Source of the DNA: Jackrogersella multiformis
Taxonomy: Eukaryota > Ascomycota > Sordariomycetes > Xylariales > Hypoxylaceae
Direction of reading: 5' to 3'
DNA length: 64,000 nucleotides
NCBI GenBank assembly: GCA_902806575.1
Contig: CADCXD010000001.1
Location: 1,860,001 to 1,924,000, forward strand
Shown here: piece after piece, positions 22,041 through 34,510 of the stretch
How positions within the stretch are numbered: position 1 is the first letter of the stretch
Layout: every line of letters starts with the position of its first letter
Program-made: the position numbers and the translations under genes
The notes under the pieces: model-generated
Told to the model about the DNA's origin: nothing
The model's database searches: none
What the model saw: the letters and a program-made list of their open reading frames with translations, nothing else

Positions 22041-24354
22041 GCTTACAATTGGAATTTAGAAACGAACGTATGAATGACCCCAAGCGAATGGATAGCTAGG
22101 TATTTATTGATATTCAATTATGTAACGAAGAGTTGATGGGTCGGTGAATGAAGAGGAAGTGAGGTGACATTTTCAGCAGCAGCTACTGCCACTTTATAAC
22201 TGTGAATCCATACCTGCAGGTATCCTTCGAAGCATGTGCCTTGGATACCTAAGTACCATGGAGAATACATTACAAGCAAACATTCAGCTAAGGCGAGGGG
22301 TTCAACCAGCGCCGACTAGGATTCTTGGGCGAGCTATGTACACTATTTGAGGCCGGCCGAGCTCGGAGATTAGGCTATAAGGCTTTATTAGTATAGCTCG
22401 GCCTGAAGTTTTGGAGACTTTCTTCCATAAGGGAATATATTCTCCGATTAAAACCTTGGCCCAATCGACTACCAAGGTGGCGTCTCCGAGGCACAATTAT
22501 AGTAGCACCGCATCTGTCCTGATCTAATCGACCATTTCGAGAGGGGCGATCTGATATATTATTCAATGGTAAATATTTATTCTTGTTACATTTTGTCAAA
22601 CCATGGCTGTAAACAAAGTAGGTTAACTTAGGCGAATTAATTCAATTCCAGTTGCCCGTTTAGACATTATTCGATGCTGCTTAGCCAGTACATCACCTTA
22701 CTTTCTCGATTAGTGTTAGCGTTTTAAGATACCTAAATACGAGATTCCTCTTTTCCCCTCTTCCAAGGTTCCCCGGCCTTTTCGGAAACCATTACGAAAA
22801 TATTGACGTTCTGGACCTGTATTGGGCTATCCGATCTGATTAGATTGATAAGATTAGATGGGGTGCCACACCTACACTATTTTCTCCGCTTTGAATCATT
22901 CCCCACTTCGACCTACCAAGCTAAAAACAAACTAACATGGATAATAAGCAGGATCTTCCCTTAGCGCCATCAGATAAACTAGGTAGGTACCTAGGTAGCA
23001 TCCATGGATGTGGGCCACACAGAACAAATCGTGTAAACTTCAAGCTCTATACTCGATCTATGTTTATGACTAATTTTTCTTAGAACTACCTAAAATGAGA
23101 TGGCGTGACTATAAGTTCCGCAATTCTCGTCATGTCTTTTTTTTTCTTGCCTTTTTTCGGCCGGAGTAAATTTGATCAAGTGCTAAGCGAGCTTAGAGTT
23201 GCCGTGCCACATTGTGAACTTCGCTTCGGATTTCTGTTACGCCAGTGTCCTAAAAGCTCGGCAGTAAGGGTTCGAGATATCATGGTTGGTAAAGAATCAT
23301 ACCACCCATCTAGTCGATCCACTTAATCTACTCGACTTCACCTGTCAGGATGTCAATCTGCGAACCGATTCGCTTTTCTCTCCTATGTAGTCTCACGTCG
23401 TTCTATACGGCCCAACTACATCTAGCGATATAACCCCATACCGCCGAGGGGGTGGTCACACGAAAATGGCGACGGAATTGGCTACTACATTGCTACATGT
23501 GAGATATTTGTCGCGTGTCACTTGCTAGCTCCCTCCTAGCATCTGCGATATAGATTTATTATAGTGTTCTAGAAAATGGTGCTGTGACTGCGACTGATGA
23601 TTTCATGGCAATTTTAATAAATTGTCACTATGAAGCTCAGTAATTCATATATTAGCCGCATATTTCGGTACCTTTATAAAAGAAACTTGTTACTTGGTAA
23701 CTCGGGAGGGATTCGAGGTCTACATGCCCTAGGTTCCATCCCAGATATGGTATAGTCAATCCCGTACAACGATGTGAAATATTTCATCTGTTTTACTTGA
23801 AAACAATATCTAGATTCTTTGTAAGACCTTCCTAACATAGTAGACAAGAACTTTCATGCTGCTGACGACCTTAGTATTATACTGTTATGGGGGGACTTGT
23901 AAGTCCTTGGTAACGGTCTATGGTAGGTTTTCGGCTAGTTAGCTTCGGAGACCGAGTTACTAGACTATTGATATTTGCCTTGTTAATGGTGTTACCGACC
24001 AGACGAAAAGTGTGAGATCATTAATACCTAGTGTATTAGGCCGGCTTATCTCGGGCGAATGACTGAGCGCATAAGTTAGCACCCAGATGGTGGGATTCAC
24101 AGCTTGGCAATATGGTGATTGGCTTGTGACGAGGGGCCGGTTATATTTACTTAAATGAATTCCCCACGAGATACATTGAATTGTAACTGCTACACAACTG
24201 ATACTTATAAGATCGATATCCACAGCACATGTGTTTGCTCCTCAAAAGGCTTTTCTCAGCCATTACTACCTCCCCGTAGACGTATATACAACTCCAATCA
24301 GTATCACTCTGATCCGTCTATAGTTGTCTGCTAATAGCATCCCATCTGTTCAAC
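22041..24354. other. 2.3-kb intergenic region, no gene seen
   Basis: Long gene-free stretch between two divergently transcribed surface-protein genes. It contains one GGTAGGTACCTAGGTAG block at 22978-22998. I found no exon chain with sensible splicing. Confidence 0.5.
22978..22998. repeat. AGGTAGGTACCTAGGTAG block
   Basis: Single strong example of the window-wide palindromic motif inside a 2.3-kb gene gap. Confidence 0.65.
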
Positions 24355-25383
24355 ATGAAGTTCAGTCAGCTGTCTTACCTTGCGGTGCTGGCCGGCAGCC
24401 AGCTCGTCGTTGGTGACGACGAGGCTCACGGGGAAGGCCTTGAAGGCACTGTCATGGGTCCTGTTGCTTTCTTATGGCCCGGTGATAGACCGTGGAGTGC
24501 TTCCGCCGACAATGCTGGACCATGCGGAAGTTCCAGCGGCGTAAGCAACAGAACGGTCTTCCCACTTAGTAAGTACATGCAAATAGTCAAGAGTCCTAGG
24601 ATATTTGCAATATCTTAACTAACTGAAACTAACTTTGTTTAGTCCAGGGAACTGTTGCCCTGTCGATCGCAGACGATGCTTGGAACGTCAATTTCTCTAT
24701 TGCATACGACAACAGTTAGTAATCCTTCACACATCTAGATCCATTATACTCACGGGTCTTAAGCACCAACGATTCAGAGCCAGTTCACACAGCAAGTTGT
24801 GAGCGAAGTTACAGAGATCGAACCTGGACATCAGTGCTACAAGATTGCCAGTATCCCCAATACTGTGACTGCGGGATCTAATGCCACTATCCAGTTGGAG
24901 TACTGGTCAAATGTTGATAACGAGCTTGGTGGTAGCAATCAGACCTTCTACGCCTGCGCTGACATTGTAAGATACCACAAGACGACTACTCACAGTCTAA
25001 ATATAATATCCACTAACATTCAATAGACTTTTGTCGAGCCTAGCAATTTCAACATCCAGCCCCCCTGTTTCAACGTAACAGCGTCGGAATTCAATTCGGG
25101 TGACTCGTCCTCGACAGATACCTCGACTCCAAGTGCTACAGGCGCTGCTTCCGAGGCTACAGCGGCGACTGGTAGCCAGGGCTCAGGTACATCTAGTGAT
25201 GGCCTATCCACCGGAGCCAAGGCCGGTATTGCTGTTGGTGTGGTTGTAGCTTCTCTTGGTATTGTTGGTGCTATTGCCTTTGTGATGTTAAGGAGGCGCA
25301 AGTCACAGCTGGCCGACCATGAAGCACGGCTACCAGCTGCAAAGGTTCAACCTGATATGGCTTCTGTGAATAGCAGGCACTGA
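24355..25383 (+). CDS. BIM1-like (X325 type) copper-protein domain with C-terminal membrane anchor
   Basis: The exons are 24355-24568, 24643-24718, 24780-24966 and 25027-25383; the introns are 74, 61 and 60 bp and the product is 277 residues. A signal peptide covers residues 1 to about 20. The lumenal domain has conserved-looking blocks: MGPVAFLWPGDRPW, GPCGSSSGVSNRT, PGHQCYK, SNATIQLEYW and QTFYACADITFV, with several N-x-S/T sites. This pattern matches my recollection of the BIM1-like copper acquisition family, relatives of lytic polysaccharide monooxygenases. A Ser/Thr-rich linker leads to one membrane helix (about residues 226-247), then RRRK and a 30-residue cytosolic tail. Histidine 25 could become the N-terminal copper ligand if processing occurs after Ala24. 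The second intron uses GTAATC, because GTTAGT four bases earlier breaks the frame. Confidence 0.72.
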
Positions 25384-26516
25384 GCTGGTGATACTTCAAT
25401 GAGCTGATGCCTTAGACCAAGAAGATGATTGGATATATCGGGAATATGGAAGAGCCACACGAATGAGAGTGAATGAGACTACGCCCAGTTGTACGTTCTT
25501 TTGATTGTCTCTTCCATCCGGGACTTTAGTAATGACGCCAAGGGGGGAAACGATGTTGTTAGGGTTAAACGTTAGCTTTATATTCATAATTCAAGGAAAT
25601 AGAGTGTTGGATTGTATCGTTAGGTGCCCTGTATTGTTGTCTCAAGGGAAGTGTAGATGAATTTTTAGACTTGATATTATGTATACCTAGGTACCTAATT
25701 AATACCAATACATATCTACATTTAGGTTAAGCATTGCGTTAAAATATCTGTAATATGTAGGCTATTTCCTTATGCCTTATGTCTTATGATGAAAATACAT
25801 GTTATGTAGCTTTGGGTTATTAATTAACCATCGAATCAGATATGTCAACGGGTTTAGAATAGGGGTTGTGTTTTTAAAAAGTTGATAATAGTCAATTTAA
25901 CCTAGGTAGGTACCAATATGCAGGAACTGAGTTGCCACCTAACTAAATGCTATCAAACGCATCGTGCATTTGTTCGGGTAGAGTGTGTCTATCTAAGGAG
26001 GTTATGGTAAAGTGTCCTTAAACTTGATTTACAAATGAACCCATTCGAGTTAAAAGTTTCGAAGCTCTCAATGGAATTTAATCTAGGTAATTAAAGAGAA
26101 ATACAACACACGAAGTGAGAGTGATTCGGCTTGAAGCAATTGCTATCACACTTACTGACGGGGGATACGGCGAGCTCTATAGTGATCTATTGACTTGACT
26201 ACCTAGGATCTTTAAGCTGTGTATATGAAGGTCTAAAAAGGTAACTATTTACAGGAGACTGGCGGTGAGCCTATGTTTCACGGCTCGGCTTAATATAAAG
26301 TCCGTATGATCCCTGGCTTTATAGTCTCATTTGTGGTAAAAGCCTGCAAATTATTTTACGACGATGATAATACCAATTCAACCTTCCCTGCTATTCCTTG
26401 AAGTCGTAGTAAACTCCCAACTGTTGTTTCTGCTTAATGGACCGAAGTCAAATCCCCTAAAACGATGGCTTAGGACTACCCTTGATTTGATAGATGGGTG
26501 ATGGGGTGCAAAACAC
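25384..26516. other. Intergenic region, no gene seen
   Basis: AT-rich DNA with TACCTAGGTACC near 25684 and CCTAGGTAGGTACC near 25902. No coding signal. Confidence 0.5.
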
Positions 26517-27300
26517 CTAGCACTTCTTTCCAGACGTGACAACGGTGACATTGGTAGCGTTCTAGAAGCCCAGGAACTTGTCGAATCACCAGCGAGTCGC
26601 GATATCCACGTTCGATGTTTCGTTTGTGGCGTCAGTAAGGAGGGCCAGTTTATGCGTGTGATCTAATAAATCTCTTCATCTCATCTTATTGAGGGTATTG
26701 TGCATGGTGCTGTTTCAAGTTTGGACCTCGTATTCGACTGGCTTCCACCTGCACGGTGGAATGAGAGCCTGTCGGCTAAGGTGGAGGGATCTATGAATTT
26801 GCATGAGGCAACTAAAAATGCCACTTGATTTCTTCATCATGATCACCTAGGTCTTATCTGTGTATGCATTTGCAACGTATGGCGCATGCACGGTAGCTAA
26901 TGATCCACAGGATGCATTCGCACGACACCGCCGACAGATGAGCTTACCTGCGTCGACAGCTTTGTTCAGCTTATTCTGAGTCATTACGAGCGTTGGTACC
27001 TATATACCATTACTGTAGATCTCTCTGAACGCAGCAAGACACTAACGCTGGGCGAACCTCAATTCTTGGCCCTCCTTTGAGTCAGCATTCCTAAACAACA
27101 GGACGGCAGACAACATAAGCTCTGGACAATGGTTTGGTCAAGGAGAGGATCACTCTCCGCTGCAAATTTACACCCCTACTTGGACCGAGAATGCATGGTA
27201 GCCAGAAAGCGGGAAGAGATAGCCAGCGACGCCCTCATCTTCTTCCGTAACGCGTTGGTATAGCCACGGACGAGTCTCGCGGATAATTCGCGCTTTCAGT
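26517..27300 (-). pseudogene. Decayed protein-coding gene, family not identified
   Basis: Several minus-strand segments read as ordinary protein but are broken by stops and frame changes. From 5' to 3' they are RETRPWLYQRVTEEDEGV followed by GYLFPLSGYHAFSVQVGV then a stop; LLFRNADSKEGQELRFAQR then a stop; CLAAFREIYSNGI, stop, VPTLVMTQNKLNKAVDA before a GTAAG; and a C-terminal piece HKLALLTDATNETSNVDIAT ending NATNVTVVTSGKKC and TAG at 26517. Order and orientation are consistent with a single gene of perhaps 250 residues. I cannot name the family. The many TAG and TGA codons could come from RIP-type C-to-T change, which I infer but did not measure. Confidence 0.5.
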
Positions 27301-28683
27301 TGAAATAGACGTAGGTTATGAATGCCATTCTTGCCTTAAAGGTTACCTAGGTAAGTTTTCCAGCCACCTAATAATATTCCAACACTACACTAGAAGGAGT
27401 TGGTGGGCGTATTGCCACCGTGGCGCTCGTGCATGACGCTATGATCAATGTGGTGGCTGAGATGATGTTCGTTGGAGAACTCCGGCTGAGTCGATGCCAT
27501 GGCGGATCTACACTAGGTGGAATAGTAAATAGTTTGATTGTAGCCGAATTGCGTAACTGGTTCCATGAACCGCTCGGGTACTCGTAAACTCGGGCTGCTA
27601 ATATCACCGATACAGTGAACACTTCGACTTCCAAGTTGCTTCTGTCAACGTGCGTTGGCATTAAGTAGCCAAGAAGTTAAGATTAAATGGAGACCGTATT
27701 AACAATACTGTCTCTTACTAGGTATAACCAGACAACTAACTATCCATTACTTACTTAGCTATTAACAACCGCCATTTACAACACAGATCATCTAGGTAAT
27801 TACCTAAATAGGTAACCCATGGGATGGTTAGCCGCACAGTGCTATGGGTTTTATTAGGTAATTCTGACTCTGTTTGCCAAGACCTACATCGGTGATCTGA
27901 TCTGTAACGTTGCTTTTTTTGTACAGCTGAGCAAACAGATGTAAACTGTCATGGCTTAAGCGAAATCCCATCGCCACAGTAATCACATATTCAGATATGT
28001 ATGGATTCATACTTCAGTATCTATCCTCCAGCAGACCTAATATCCTGAAATGTTCTTATAGCAGTAGTTGAACTGTGGAAAGGACGGGTATATCACAACT
28101 AATGACTGGCCGGACTGCCGAGAGTTATTTACAAGAGTAATATCAACATGCGGCATGAAGGCTATCGAGGCCGTGCGTTTTTTCTACATAGTACTAGGCT
28201 CCAGCATTAAACAGTCGCCATGGGCGTGCATTGATGATGAAGACGTTAGCTTGGTGAAAGGATGACAAGTATGTATTATAACGGATGTCTTGGTTCCATT
28301 GACGAAAGCGGTATCGAAGCTCGGGCTGGGGTTACTGGTCTTTAAGAAGCAAAAGCGGTAGGTATTGATTGGATCCAAGATCACGAGGTTACGATCCTGA
28401 CCTCGTGTCAAGATAATACGAGAATTGGTATTCGTATTTGTTATGGAGCAAGTAGGGCTGTGATGACCGTGATGACCATACGATACACAAAGCCTTAACC
28501 CGTACTCCGCGTACTCACCTAGGTATTTAGGCGTCACGTATACATACATATAAGTCAGGTCCTCATTCATTGTTCTTCAATTTATTTATTCCTGCCTCAT
28601 CCCAAGTGACTGATCTCATAAGAACCTACCAGCTTCTCACTATATCCGCTACCCAGGTCTTCATACCCAACCAATCCGCTAAA
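27301..28683. other. Intergenic region, no gene seen
   Basis: Contains the promoter of the BYS1 gene; a CATATAAG element lies near 28548, about 135 bp before the ATG. A TAGGTAATTACCTA palindrome is at 27791. No gene recognised. Confidence 0.5.
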
Positions 28684-29274
28684 ATGAAGTTTTTCTCTAC
28701 CATCATGGGCGCTGCGATCGTCGCAACCGGCGTCTCTGCCCAGCAGGCTGTCGTCAAGAACAATTGCCAATCTACTATATACGTTCAGTCGTACCCCTAC
28801 GACGGCAGCTCCGCGGGCGCTCTGACTACCGTGGCACCCGGAGGGACCTTTGCAGAGGACTTCCGCCTGTCCGGCTCGGTTAGTCTCTCGCACAATCTCT
28901 ACGTCGCTAGAATATAGCAAGCTAACAGCATGGGCAGACCGTAAAGATTGCGACCACCAAAACCCTCTCCAACCCGCTGTTCTTCGGCTACTCGTTCACC
29001 TCGAACCCGGACTATGCCTACTGTGAGTGAACTTCCGTATCCAACCTTGATCTAAATCCGCGGTATCCAAGCTAACACATTTTTCTCTCCAGACGAGTTG
29101 AGCACGGAGTGGGGAAACCCTTTCGCCAACTCGCATAATACTTTGAGCCCAGGCGAGGGCTGCGAAGTTTTCGATTGTGATGCTGGCGAGGCAAGCTGCT
29201 ACAGCACACCTGCGCACAAGATAGTATACGGTTGCCCGCAGCCTGTCAATCTAGAGGCGCAGCTCTGCATTTAG
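28684..29274 (+). CDS. BYS1-domain secreted protein
   Basis: The exons are 28684-28878, 28938-29022 and 29093-29274; the introns are 59 and 70 bp and the product is 153 residues. A signal peptide ends at about Ala19 (VATGVSA/QQ). The mature domain shows the BYS1 pattern first seen in Blastomyces yeast-phase-specific protein 1: VVKNNCQSTIYVQSYPYDG, a PGGTF turn, STVKIATTKTLSNPLFFGYSF, and late cysteines in GCEVFDCDAG and YGCPQP. The length is normal for the family. These proteins are secreted or wall-associated, some are induced in the host or under stress, and their biochemical role is not known. Splice phases are 0 and 1 and close exactly. Confidence 0.88.
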
Positions 29275-30853
29275 CTTGGGAACTCATGAAGGTGCCACAT
29301 TGCGTAGGTAGCCATCTCGATGGTATTCAGACAATTGGTTGATGTGTGTTACAGTTATTGAAGTTGTAATACTGGCACGAATAATAAATAATCTGTAATA
29401 TAATAAACCTTTATAAGTCTTGAAGCTTCCAGCCTCTGGTCACACTGTTTTGATATCCCTGAGCAGCAGTCGACGACTTTAATGGGTATAGCCGTAGAGA
29501 GTGATCTGTTAATTTTGCTTTAGGAATAAGATAACGCAGAACGGAAGTAAGAGGGAAATATGGGATGCGCACGTAGTAGAAGGCGAAATACACTGCCCGG
29601 TATATGAAAATAGGCCAACGACAAGGAATACCTAAGGGTGGACCGGATTTGGGGGTTAGAATACGCACGCGCAGAAGAAGGTTGACGATAAAGGAGACGA
29701 AAAGGGCCACAAGAGCCAGATTTACCATAAGCTCTTGCTTCTACAGAAAAGGAAGGAGAAAGGGGGAGGGAGCAAGGCATGCTTACCAACCGAGGAAGCA
29801 ATTTCTAGGCCATCGCAGCATACCATAAGCCACCCAACCCTGATCCTGATGGGATGAGGGCGACTGCCAGAGATTTTTTCGCCTTGAAGTAGGACGACGG
29901 TGCTGACGGGCCAGGCATGTACTGAAGATCTGCACGGTACCTATCAACCTACGAGACGGACGAGAGCATTGTTTCAGAGCATGTCCTAGTAGGTGGACTG
30001 GAAGATGGCAAAGAACATCAAATATCCAGCTAGGACCTAAAGTCGGGCTTCTTGGTTAGAGAAGTCGGGATTTCCGGCGAGCCTGAACTAACCCCGATTT
30101 TTCCCTTTCGGGGCCCCTTATTGTAAGTATCAGAAACTCGCAGCTCCAGTTTACCCCTGATGTGTTTATTTTATAGTCTTACACACCGCAACCTTGCTTT
30201 CATCAATAGCGATTCTCTTGAGACAAATGTCTTGGGCATTCAGGTTTCTAGGTGAAATCCTACTATCGGCTGAAATGATCCTAGAAACACCCATCTATTA
30301 TATTGGATGCATAAGTCTTTTGGTAAGTCGAAGCAAGTAGGTTGGTAAATAATGCGACGTTAGCGGCAGCCATCGGCCGATAAATAGGGGTAAAATTGGG
30401 TGGAAGTCAAGTATGTACGGAACCATACTCATCCACACCAATCACATACCCAAGGATCCCGGTCCGAATTATTCTACAAGACACCTCCACTCAATCTTCG
30501 GACCGGCAGCTCTACCTCATTGCCATAAAGCGGCGAAAAAGGTGATGGGTGTTGTGATGCGATAAGACATCCCTTTTTCGGCCCGGATGTCAGCCCACTG
30601 TAACTCTGCTCGTATAATTCACTAGCGACGGTTAGCCAATCAGCTGGGCACCTGATTGTCGGAACGGAGGGGGTGAGGTGCGGCACATACACCGATCTGG
30701 CTTAGAAATCAAGACGATAGATGATTGAGGTCCCAGATTAAGAGCGAAAACGCCATTTCCGGTATTCCTCCTCAATCTTTACTCAAGAAAAAGTAGTAGC
30801 CCGCTCCACAACGCTCTTGGCCCACTCCCAACCTTTGAGTAATACAGTCAAAA
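29275..30853. other. Intergenic region, no reliable gene
   Basis: A hydrophobic minus-strand frame at 29411-29743 has a possible acceptor before it, but no upstream exon joins in frame, so it is not called. The rest lacks coding signal. Confidence 0.45.
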
Positions 30854-31779
30854 ATGGCTTCGTTCCTCGTTACTGGCTCTTCTAGAGGCTTAGGTCTAGC
30901 ATTTGTCCGCCAACTTGCTTCCCTCCCACCCGCAGACGTCAGCAAAGTCTTCGCATCTGCACGAGGAGAATCGCCCGTTTTAGAAGAGCTCGAAAAGAGT
31001 TCCTCTGGTCGAGTCGTTTTTATCAAACTCGATGTCACAAATGAAACATCCATAAAGCAAGCCGCAGCTGAGGTCGAAACAAAATTGGGAGGTAAGGGCC
31101 TGGATGTCTTAATCAACAATGCCGGAACATGCCATTATGCCCCCGACGGAGTTAAATCCATGTAAGCTTTTCTTCCACCGAAACATGTCAGAAGATCGAT
31201 CAGCTAACGTGCTCAGGGATAATCTCGCAGAGAGTTTCACCATCAATGTCTTCAGTGTCCACTGGATGACTCGAGCGTTTCTCCCACTTCTACAGAAGGG
31301 CACCCTGAAGAAAGTTGCCAATATGTAAGACGACAACCCACCCTTTAGCCTCTTCATAGCTCTAACAAGATCAAGTTCAACTTCCCTGAGCTCCATCACG
31401 GAAGCTCGCGCGACGAATTACTTCCCCGCCCCAGCTTACAAAATCTCAAAAGCAGCCATGAACTCACTTACTGTCCAATACGCCCTTGATCATGAAAAGG
31501 AAGGCTTTACATTCATGGCAGTGTGCCCCGGCGTATGTTTCCTTTCCTCTTCTACCTGCAATATTGTCAGATACTAAAATTATTTATTAGTGGATGAAAA
31601 CCGATTTAGGCGGCGGTGACATAGCAGATTTAACCCCCGAGGAGGCCGCCAAGGCTTCATTGGATATTATTCTCAAGCCAGGGCAGGAGTATAATGGGCA
31701 AATGCCAAAGGTTTATGTCAAGGGTTGGGAGAAGGCCAAAGGAAACAACCAGTATGATGGGACTAATGTTCCGTGGTGA
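30854..31779 (+). CDS. Short-chain dehydrogenase/reductase (classical SDR, carbonyl-reductase-like)
   Basis: The exons are 30854-31161, 31217-31324, 31370-31532 and 31591-31779; the introns are 55, 45 and 58 bp and the product is 255 residues. The Rossmann nucleotide motif is T7-G-S-S-R-G-L-G14, followed by LDVT near residue 70 and NNAG near 95. The active site has serines in NISSSTSLSSITE and the Y162-x3-K166 pair (YKISK). PG-WMKTDLGG after the active site matches the usual PG motif, split by the last intron. An Arg in the glycine motif suggests NADP(H) preference. There is no signal peptide, so it is cytosolic and the only non-secreted enzyme in this block. The substrate is unknown. Confidence 0.9.
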
Positions 31780-33199
31780 TGATTGTCTGCCCTTTTATGC
31801 TGTTCTCCTTATTTCTGACCAATGAAGTGAGAGAAAGCCCTATAAGGGATGATAGGGAGTAAATTGAGTCAAAGTATAACTTAAGTGTAGATCTTCCGCC
31901 TTCTCATATTGGAATTATGATTGATAACACATTTCAGATATATACTACCTTAGGTAGGTCAAGTAGGTAACCTAAGTATGTATACGATACTTTATGTTTC
32001 ACTATCGCAGCTATCGGCAAGATGTATATGTACCTACCTAAGGTAGGTCAGGTAGCTTATATATAACTGCCGAGTGCTTACGTGATCTTGGATATCATCC
32101 AATGGATCTATTAGTTCGATGTTTAGTTCGATTTAGCTAAAAGCGAACAACTCTATTACAACATCACAAAGTCATTTTCTAAGCAAGCTATACCTTATAT
32201 GATTAGTTCTTATAGACACCTCATATTAGGCTAACCACATAAGGATAGCCTCGACAGCATCTTATAGTACGGAGATACGGCTTGACCGGGAAAGGTTGGG
32301 ATAAAGTTGTCGGCCGGAATCCGAGTTGGCTTAACGGCGGCCCGCACGGAAAGAATCCACCGTTGTTCCCCCTTTAATAACGGACATATTATTTAGCTAG
32401 CGAGGATGCGGGTAGTTTTATACTACACTCATGTGCTGCTTATCGCCAGATTTGATTTCCAATCGAAATGAACCAGTAGGTCGGAACGTTTCAGAAACTA
32501 TACCCCTTTTGAATGCTTCGTATGCACAATATATTCGAGATTTCGGGACGTCTTGGAATGATATAGTTGATTCTATATCACGAGAATATTCGTCCAAATC
32601 ACATGAAATGTTATAGCGATTTAAGGATACTATCGCCAAGAACGCAACTGTTACATCGAGTAATATAATCTTGGTATTCTTCTTGGTATTCTTCGGCCAA
32701 GCTTACGCTAATAGACGAGGCGACTTCCGACGATAAAACCACCGTCTTCATCCAGGAGTTGATCACCAATAGGACCCGAGGTATTATACACGCTAGAATT
32801 CCAAAGTCTAGAGCCCATCCAATTACCTCACTTCTCCGCCCCCGCATTCTCACGATCGCACAATCTCCGCCAACCTTATCGGCACGTTCTGTGGTTTTAT
32901 CCATGACCTTCCCCTTCAGGCTGCGATTTATCTGAATGGCCGGCCGCCAAGAACTTCGGTGTAGGTTCCAGAAGAAGAAACTGCCGTCCCATCCAAGCGC
33001 AGTCTGCGTGAAATGTAGTGATCGGTGCTTCGTGCCTTGTGAGGAAGGAGGATCGTCAGGAACGATGCGTAGAAGGCAAGCTGATAAAGTAGGTATAAAT
33101 ATGACCAGTCGTTCCGTTCTGTCTTGTAGTAAATCTCCTTATCTCGATCAATTCGAACATAGCTTTTCAACAATCCAGGTATATTATCTAGATAAAACC
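31780..33199. other. Intergenic region, no gene seen
   Basis: TACCTTAGGTAGGTC-like units occur near 31948 and 32033. The right end carries the RNase gene promoter. Small frames on both strands around 32418-33496 are incidental. Confidence 0.5.
33094..33101 (+). promoter_or_regulatory. TATA box of the RNase gene
   Basis: TATAAATA lies 106 bp before the start codon of the secreted RNase gene, a usual distance for a strongly regulated fungal promoter. Confidence 0.5.
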
Positions 33200-33659
33200 A
33201 TGTATTTCGTTAATAGCTTTTCCTTGTTGCCCCTCGTGGCTCTCATCACATCCATTGCCGCTGCCCCACTCATCGAGGACCGCGCGGCGCTTGCGGCCAC
33301 GACATGTGGCTCGACCTACTACACAGCAACGCAGGTTAACCAGGCGGCACAGAAGGCATGCAGCTACTATAGTTCCGGAAGTGCTCCTGGCGGTTACCCG
33401 CATACGTATAACAACTATGAGGGCTTCTCATTCGCCGTATCCGGGCCGTACCTCGAGTTCCCGCTTCTATCCAGCGGCGTGTATACTGGAGGTTAGTTCC
33501 CTGAATATATTTCTTTTAGATGATCTGTAAATTAACAACCGGGAAGGATCTCCCGGAGCGGACCGAGTTGTTATCAACACGTCCTGCAAGCTAGCAGGTG
33601 AAATCACCCATACTGGAGCTAGCGGCAATAACTTCGTTGGTTGCTCGGGGACTTCTTAG
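33200..33659 (+). CDS. Secreted guanyl-specific ribonuclease, RNase T1/F1 family
   Basis: Exons 33200-33491 and 33547-33659 are joined by a 55-bp GT-AG intron, giving 134 residues. A signal peptide covers about residues 1-22, followed by a short propeptide ending near LAA before TTCGSTYY. The mature ~102 residues match RNase F1 of Fusarium closely: [28 protein letters not shown] and [16 protein letters not shown]. The catalytic residues of the family (H40, E58, R77, H92 in T1 numbering) are all present as H68, E86, R104 and H119. Four cysteines (36, 54, 111, 130) fit the two disulfides of F1. It cleaves RNA after guanosine outside the cell; the role may be nutrition or interaction with other organisms. 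A longer upstream frame exists, but the signal peptide fixes this ATG. Confidence 0.95.
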
Positions 33660-34510
33660 TCCAAGGATTAACGATGTGATTGATACAATATAGGGATCGA
33701 GGGATCGCTGGTATCTGTAAATAGTTCATAGATTGGATAAAATATGATATGAATGATATGATACATCGTGTAGTTATGTGGTTCTGGAAGTTCTGTGTGT
33801 GTCATACGGATAGGCTCCACGAAGCAAAGTATGATCAATATATGCAAGCTGGTGAATACGAGATGTGTTGGAACTTATGAAACAAAGCTATTGGATGAGG
33901 TTAATCAGAAGACTTGGTCAATATATGCAAGACTGAACCAACAGGACTAAGAGGGCGCCAACGGCGCTTAAGGAGATATTCAGATTGTATACATATAGGT
34001 CATTACGCCTTCCTTCGCAAGAAGAAAGAGAAGGCAAGGACCTTAAGACCATAGAGAATTATTACTCGAAATTGAACTACAGTTCCAAGTCCTATTGCCC
34101 TTGTCACAGTGTGTGAATTCCGAGAATTTGATAGTTTCCCTAGATAGAATATGCCCAACATTCCATCAACAATCTTCGGTCTGTCGTTGCTATATCTTAT
34201 CAGTTTCAGGGTATCAGCTCGCATATTCCATGGGTAAGCCATTGAATTGAATGGCAATATGATGCGCATGTGTAAGAACTGCCAATTCTGAGTAGGTTAT
34301 ATATAACTCTTGGTTCACCCATTGGTATTTCAGTCATGACCTCATGTAAGGGGCAGCGAGCTTCCAATGGACGCCTGGGGAAGTACATCGACTGTTTCTA
34401 CAGGTTCGGTGTTGAAGGCTCATTCTGAGTCCTTTTCGAAGTATCTGGGTCTGCAATTTGGTAAACCGAGAAGAACCCTTCGCCGCCGCCTATTTTCTTG
34501 TTAACTTAAC
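33660..34510. other. Intergenic region, no gene seen
   Basis: Region between the convergent RNase and WSC genes. No coding signal. Confidence 0.5.

Noticed and set aside
27368..27661. 97-codon minus-strand frame
   Set aside because: No signal, domain or splice neighbours.
29411..29743. Hydrophobic minus-strand frame with a CTGTAG acceptor (MVNLALVALFVSFIVNLLLR)
   Set aside because: No upstream exon joins in frame without a stop; kept as unproven.
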